This document shows positions 59,302 to 64,000 of a stretch of DNA of 64,000 nucleotides, in pieces. A program made the position numbers and the translations under genes. Each line of letters begins with the position of its first letter. Positions within the stretch are counted from its first letter, which is position 1. Below the pieces are notes generated by a model. The model did no database searches and had not been told where the DNA came from. It saw only the letters and a list, made by a program, of their open reading frames with translations. The stretch lies in NCBI GenBank assembly GCA_009731375.1, contig BJOX01000167.1:231360-295359 (forward strand), given 5' to 3'. The stretch is from Paulinella micropora. Its lineage: Eukaryota > Cercozoa > Imbricatea > Euglyphida.

Positions 59302-59324
59302 GCTACAAACACAGTCAGCTCAGT
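58210..59324 (-). CDS. 24-nt microexon array, ten copies of TELTVFVA
   Basis: On the minus strand the block ataatcaagacaag is followed by ACTGAGCTGACTGTGTTTGT and AGCG, i.e. TELTVFVA, with variants TELAVFVA and TELAVLVA. Copies (plus coordinates) are at 58210-58233, 58358-58381, 58477-58500, 58601-58624, 58760-58783, 58884-58907, 58984-59007, 59124-59147, 59220-59243 and 59301-59324; a degenerate one lies near 59472. With acceptor caag and donor gtgtgta or gtatata each is 24 nt in phase 0 to 0, so inclusion of any number keeps the frame. Introns are TA repeats of 80-150 bp. The caag acceptor is weak (purine before AG), so use of the array as exons is not certain. Confidence 0.5.
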
Positions 59325-59424
59325 CTGGTCTTGATTATGCATGTTGTCTATGTTGCGTCGTGTATGTAATGTATGTTATAAATGTCATGTATGTCAGGTA
59401 TGTCAGGCGAACTCCCTCACTATA

Positions 59425-59470
<46 letters not shown>

Positions 59471-59499
59471 CCGCTACTAACAATACCAGGTCACTCCAT

Positions 59500-59815
59500 T
59501 ATGCATGTTGTGTATGTAATGACATGTATGTCATGTACGTTATACATGCTATGTCTGGTATGTACATGTATGCATGTATGTGTGTACATGTATGTATGTA
59601 TGTATGTGTGTATGTATGTATGTACCGTGGAGCTGGCAGAGGAAGAGGACGAAGAGCCTATGTATGTATGTATATGTATGTATGTATATATGTATATATG
59701 TATGTATGTGGGTGTGTATGTACGCATGTATTGTAGGACAAATTATGTATGTATGTCTGACCTGCAAATCCGGCCAGGGAGGGTTTGAGGAAGGAAGGAA
59801 ACGCTGCATACATAC

Positions 59816-59848
<33 letters not shown>

Positions 59849-60423
59849 CATACATGCATACATACATACATACATACATACATACAGGGAGGGTTTGAAA
59901 AAGGACGGAAAAGCTATATACATACATACATACATACATACATACATACATACATACATACATACATACATACAGGGAGGGTTTGAAAAAGGACGGAAAG
60001 GCTATATACATACATACATGCATGCATACATACATACATACATACATACATACATACATACATACATACATACATTACATACATGCATACATATATGCAT
60101 GCATGCATGCATTACATTTACATTTACATTTACATATACATTTATATTACATTTACTTACATTTACATCACATCGCATCACATCACATCACATCACATCA
60201 CATCACATCACATCACATCACATTACATTACATCACATCACATCATCACATCACATCACATCACATCACATCACATTACATTACATTACATTACATTACA
60301 TTACATTACATTACATTACATTACATTACATATATACATACGTACGTACGTACATACATACATACATGCATGCATACATGCAAACAACAGCAGAGGCTTG
60401 ACAAACATACATTCATACATGCC
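59500..60423. repeat. GTAT, ACAT, ATTAC and ATCAC arrays (introns)
   Basis: GTAT at 59560-59740, ACAT at 59812-60105, then TTACAT and CACAT arrays to 60330 and a ACGT/ACAT mix to 60420. Partial copies of the exon at 59762 (ctttttcaaaccctccct on the minus strand) lie at 59886-59913 and 59974-60001, keeping the acceptor side. Confidence 0.85.
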
Positions 60424-61205
60424 TACCTCGAGAAGGGGTGAAGGAGGTAACGGAGGACAAGACTGAGTTGGCTAGGACGGAGGACGCGGCAGCAGAGGCA
60501 GCAGAGCCGTCTGCCTTGGAGTCTGCTTGCGCGTCGTCTTTTTTGGGAGAGGGGGGAGAAGAGGTGTTCGGTGAGGGAGAAGAGGAGGAAGAGGAAGAGG
60601 AGGAGGAAGGGGAGGAGGAGGAGGAGGAGGAGAAGGAAGAAGAAGAAGAAGAAGAAGAAGAAGAAGAGGGAGGAGGGCCGAAAGCAGAGGGAGGAGGAGG
60701 TCCAGGAGGCCGTGAGGGTCGAACGGGAAGTGAAGAAGAATATGAAGAAGATGAAAAAGATGAAGAAGATGAAGATGCATCAGGAGGTGGAAGTGGTGGT
60801 GGAGGACGAACAGAGGAAGAAGAAGAAGAAGAAGAAGAAGAAGAAGAAGAAGAAGAAGATGATGATAATGTAAATGTGGTGAAAAATTCATATTCTTCAG
60901 GAGAGGCGGCAGGGGAGGCGAAGGATAATAAAGAAGGACCAGAAGATGATGACGATGAAGAAGAAGAAGAAGAAGAAGAAACGGAAGAAGAAGAAGAAGA
61001 AGAAGAAGAAGAAGAAGAAGAGGAGGACCAAGGTGAGAAGAAGTGTGTGTGTTTCTCGTCGGGCGTGTCGTCTTCGTTGCCTTGCAACTCATCTGTTGTC
61101 ACAGATAGGTAGACAGAAGGTAGGTAGACAGGTAGGTAGGTAGGTAGGTAGATAGATAGATAGATAGATAGATGATAGATAGATAGATAGACAGATAGAT
61201 AGATG

Positions 61206-61249
<44 letters not shown>

Positions 61250-61340
61250 TACAGATGGATATATGTACAGATATGTTTGGTCTTTCAGCTCTGCACATCC
61301 GAAGACATAATATAGATGGATAGATAGATAGGTAGGTAGG

Positions 61341-61376
<36 letters not shown>

Positions 61377-61478
61377 AAGATAGATAGGTAGATAGATGGA
61401 TGGATGGATAGATAGATAGATGGGTAGGCAGGTAGGTAGGTAGGTAGGTAGGTAAGTAGATAGATAGATAGGTAGATG

Positions 61479-61512
<34 letters not shown>

Positions 61513-61693
61513 TTAATTATCTATCTCTGGAAGTACCTGCTCCTATCTCTTGGCCCATTTGGTTGTTGCCGTTGTGGTTAGAGCCATGATGACTGTTGTT
61601 GTTGTTGCTGCTGTTGTTATTAATGTTGTTGTTGTTGTTAGTGTTGTCATTGCTCTGCAGCTCCATCGTTGGCCCGGATACGGGCACCAGATC
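59626..61693 (-). CDS. N-terminal exons of the large minus-strand gene: Asn-rich, Ser-rich
   Basis: Leftward: 61693-61537 ([15 protein letters not shown], then an Asn run and [11 protein letters not shown]), 61092-60427 ([14 protein letters not shown], then about 150 residues of Ser runs with [12 protein letters not shown], ending [20 protein letters not shown]), 59803-59762 ([14 protein letters not shown]) and 59657-59626 ([11 protein letters not shown]). The single base left at 61537 completes GAT at 61092, and each later join also fits. No start codon is fixed; the frame at 61693 is entered through an acceptor (gttgaag), so a first exon may lie in the AAT arrays or beyond. Disordered, phosphorylatable N-terminus, no domain. 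Confidence 0.6.
61093..61536. repeat. GATA/GGTA array (intron) with a dispersed block
   Basis: About 400 bp of GATA and GGTA interrupted at 61269-61312 by tttggtctttcagctctgca and following, which matches 47225-47270 and, on the other strand, 6288-6318. Confidence 0.85.
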
Positions 61694-61729
61694 CTTCAAC
61701 AAACAACGACAACAACAACAACAATGATA

Positions 61730-61731
61730 TT

Positions 61732-61780
<49 letters not shown>

Positions 61781-61825
61781 GTAATAGTAATAATAATTAT
61801 AATGATGATGATAGTAATAATAATA

Positions 61826-61869
<44 letters not shown>

Positions 61870-61965
61870 GTAATAATAGTAATAAGAATAATAATAATAA
61901 TAATAAATAATAATAATAATGATGATGATGATTATATTAACAACAACAACAACAACAACAACAAC

Positions 61966-62009
<44 letters not shown>

Positions 62010-62031
62010 TAATAATAATAATAATAATAAC

Positions 62032-62078
<47 letters not shown>

Positions 62079-62118
62079 TGATGATGATGATAACAATAAT
62101 AATAATAATAATAATAAC

Positions 62119-62203
<85 letters not shown>

Positions 62204-62283
62204 GTAATAATAATAATAATGATAATAATAATAATAATAATAATAATAAAACAAGAATAAATAATAACAAAAACGACAACAAC

Positions 62284-62316
<33 letters not shown>

Positions 62317-62319
62317 TGT

Positions 62320-62380
<61 letters not shown>

Positions 62381-62381
62381 T
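61730..62381. repeat. AAT array, tail side of SINE copy A
   Basis: About 650 bp of AAT with GAT and AAC variants. Read on the minus strand it is the ATT tail that follows SINE copy A. Poly-Asn, poly-Ile and poly-Leu ORFs come from the array. Confidence 0.95.
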
Positions 62382-62650
62382 AGTGCTTCTCTGTCAATGG
62401 CTGATGCATTTCTGCACATGCGCCTCCATCGTCTCACCCGTGAGGGGAGTACGAAGAATTGACGATAAGCTCTAATGACACCCCCGCAAGGGCAGTTCCA
62501 ACACTTCCAGACGGGCCGGTATGTTCAATGAAAATACTGGTCCAGAAATAGACCGGTATGTTCAATGAAAATACTGGTGGCACCGACGGGAATCGAACTG
62601 GCGACAGGGCCCAGATGGTAGAACTTGACCACTGGGCTATCACGGTGTCC

Positions 62651-62652
<2 letters not shown>
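62382..62652 (-). mobile_element. tRNA-derived SINE, copy A
   Basis: On the minus strand it starts ggacaccgtgatagcccagt, with an A-box-like tagcccagtggt, a B-box-like agttcgattcc and an acceptor-stem partner cggtgcc followed by acca. The body has a near-direct repeat of cagtattttcattgaacat and ends ...gagaagcac before ATT repeats. About 270 bp, no coding capacity. RNA polymerase III transcription is inferred from the boxes. Confidence 0.8.
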
Positions 62653-62718
<66 letters not shown>

Positions 62719-62773
62719 TGATGATGCTGATGATGATAATATTAACGACAACAACAACAACAACAACAACAAC

Positions 62774-62816
<43 letters not shown>

Positions 62817-62823
62817 TAATATA

Positions 62824-62862
<39 letters not shown>

Positions 62863-62915
62863 TAATAATGATAATAATGATAACAATAATAACAATAATA
62901 ATAATAATAATAATG

Positions 62916-62958
<43 letters not shown>

Positions 62959-62978
62959 TAATAATGATAATAATAATA

Positions 62979-63009
<31 letters not shown>

Positions 63010-63028
63010 TATAATAATAGTTATAATA

Positions 63029-63084
<56 letters not shown>

Positions 63085-63133
63085 TATAATAATAATAATA
63101 ATAGTAATAGTAATGGTAACGATAATGGTGCTG

Positions 63134-63203
<70 letters not shown>

Positions 63204-63257
63204 TGATGATGATGATGGTGATGATGATGGTGATGATGATGATGATGATGATGATAA

Positions 63258-63302
<45 letters not shown>

Positions 63303-63328
63303 CATTATTATCATTATTATCATTATTA

Positions 63329-63370
<42 letters not shown>
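62653..63370. repeat. AAT then ATT array between two head-to-head SINEs
   Basis: AAT with GAT and AAC variants to about 63255, then a switch to ATT up to the head of SINE copy B. With the two SINEs it forms a very large inverted repeat (62382-63638). Confidence 0.95.
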
Positions 63371-63371
<1 letters not shown>

Positions 63372-63637
63372 GGACACCGTGATAGCCCAGTGGTCAAGTT
63401 CTACCATCTGGGCCCTGTCGCCAGTTCGATTCCCGTCGGTGCCACCAGTATTTTCATTGAACATACCGATCCGTCTGGACCAGTATTTTCATTGAACATA
63501 CCGGCCCGTCTGGAAGTGTTGGAACTGCCCTTGCGGGGGTGTCATTAGAGCTTATCGTCAATTCTTCGTACTCCCCTCACGGGTGAGACGATGGAGGCGC
63601 ATGTGCAGAAATGCATCAGCCATTGACAGAGAAGCAC

Positions 63638-63638
<1 letters not shown>
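63371..63638 (+). mobile_element. tRNA-derived SINE, copy B
   Basis: Same structure as copy A on the opposite strand: tRNA-like head 63372-63448 ending in cca, duplicated 36-bp block (63449-63512), conserved 3' part shared with the LINE (63582-63608), then an ATT tail. Confidence 0.85.
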
Positions 63639-63673
<35 letters not shown>

Positions 63674-63714
63674 CATCATCATCATCATGATCAATTATTA
63701 TTATTATTATTATG

Positions 63715-63764
<50 letters not shown>

Positions 63765-63817
63765 GATTATTATGATTATTATGATTATGATTATGAATAT
63801 GATTATGATTATGATTA

Positions 63818-63863
<46 letters not shown>

Positions 63864-63865
63864 AA

Positions 63866-63902
<37 letters not shown>

Positions 63903-63922
63903 CATTATTATTATTATTATTA
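63639..63922. repeat. ATT/ATG/AAT array
   Basis: The tail of copy B continues as ATT with GATTAT variants, a short AAT stretch and ATT again up to copy C. Confidence 0.95.
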
Positions 63923-64000
63923 TGGACACCGTGATAGCCCAGTGGTCAAGTTCTACCATCTGGGCCCTGTCGCCAGTTCGATTCCCGTCGGTGCCACCAG
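63923..64000 (+). mobile_element. tRNA-derived SINE, copy C, cut by window end
   Basis: Only the tRNA-like head is inside the window; it is identical to that of copy B through the encoded cca. Confidence 0.8.

Noticed and set aside
58210-59324. CRISPR-like array (regular repeats with spacers)
   Set aside because: The spacers are TA dinucleotide repeats, not unique sequences, and the setting is a eukaryotic intron array. No cas genes are present.
63371-63448. Functional tRNA gene
   Set aside because: The T-stem pairs poorly, an encoded CCA is followed by a SINE body, and the same unit recurs with tails. It is the head of a retroposon, not a tRNA gene.
61730-63922. Poly-Asn, poly-Ile and poly-Leu ORFs
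   Set aside because: Direct translation of AAT/ATT arrays that are SINE tails.

Overview
The window is eukaryotic nuclear DNA. The evidence is many short exons with GT...AG borders, introns made almost wholly of simple repeats, a tRNA-derived SINE, non-LTR retrotransposons of two kinds and a degenerate Ty3/gypsy element. It is most likely a protist and plausibly an alga; I cannot name the species. Eleven runs of N interrupt it, and several abut long poly-G tracts.

Left part (2.0-11.3 kb, + strand): one multi-exon gene, followed by phase across most junctions. It encodes an OTU-type cysteine protease, then a Ulp1/C48 (SUMO-protease-like) domain, a four-copy acidic exon array, unrecognised segments, a class I (DOT1-like) methyltransferase segment with frame breaks, Ser/Ala/Pro-rich exons and a basic NLS-like last exon. 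This suggests a nuclear protein that removes ubiquitin or SUMO and methylates, if the breaks are intron or assembly effects. No gene is seen from 11.3 to 14.3 kb.

Middle and right (14.4-61.7 kb, - strand): a set of about 45 short exons whose reading phase fits over long stretches. I read it as one very large gene of roughly 1,100 codons spread over 47 kb. The N-terminus is Asn- and Ser-rich, then come arrays of 24- and 27-nt microexons, then a long coiled coil, with a possible RS-like and Pol II CTD-like (YSPTSP) end. The introns are GATA, ACAT, AT, GA, AAT, ATC and ACAAT arrays. They are punctuated by truncated copies of the neighbouring exon edge. This pattern is the most unusual thing in the window.

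Mobile DNA: a broken Ty3/gypsy element (19.0-34.0 kb, +) lies in one intron of the minus-strand gene. A 4,444-bp unit, part of its reverse transcriptase plus a 5'-truncated RLE-type non-LTR element on the opposite strand, is tandemly repeated inside it. A LINE 3' end at 39.1-40.1 kb and a CCA-retaining tRNA-SINE at 62.4-64.0 kb share 3' sequence and an (ATT)n tail, so they look like a LINE/SINE pair. A third retroposon family (37.6, 47.4, 47.9, 52.5 kb) is 5'-truncated to different lengths and ends on GATA arrays. Small inverted-repeat elements sit at 36.5 and 40.4 kb.
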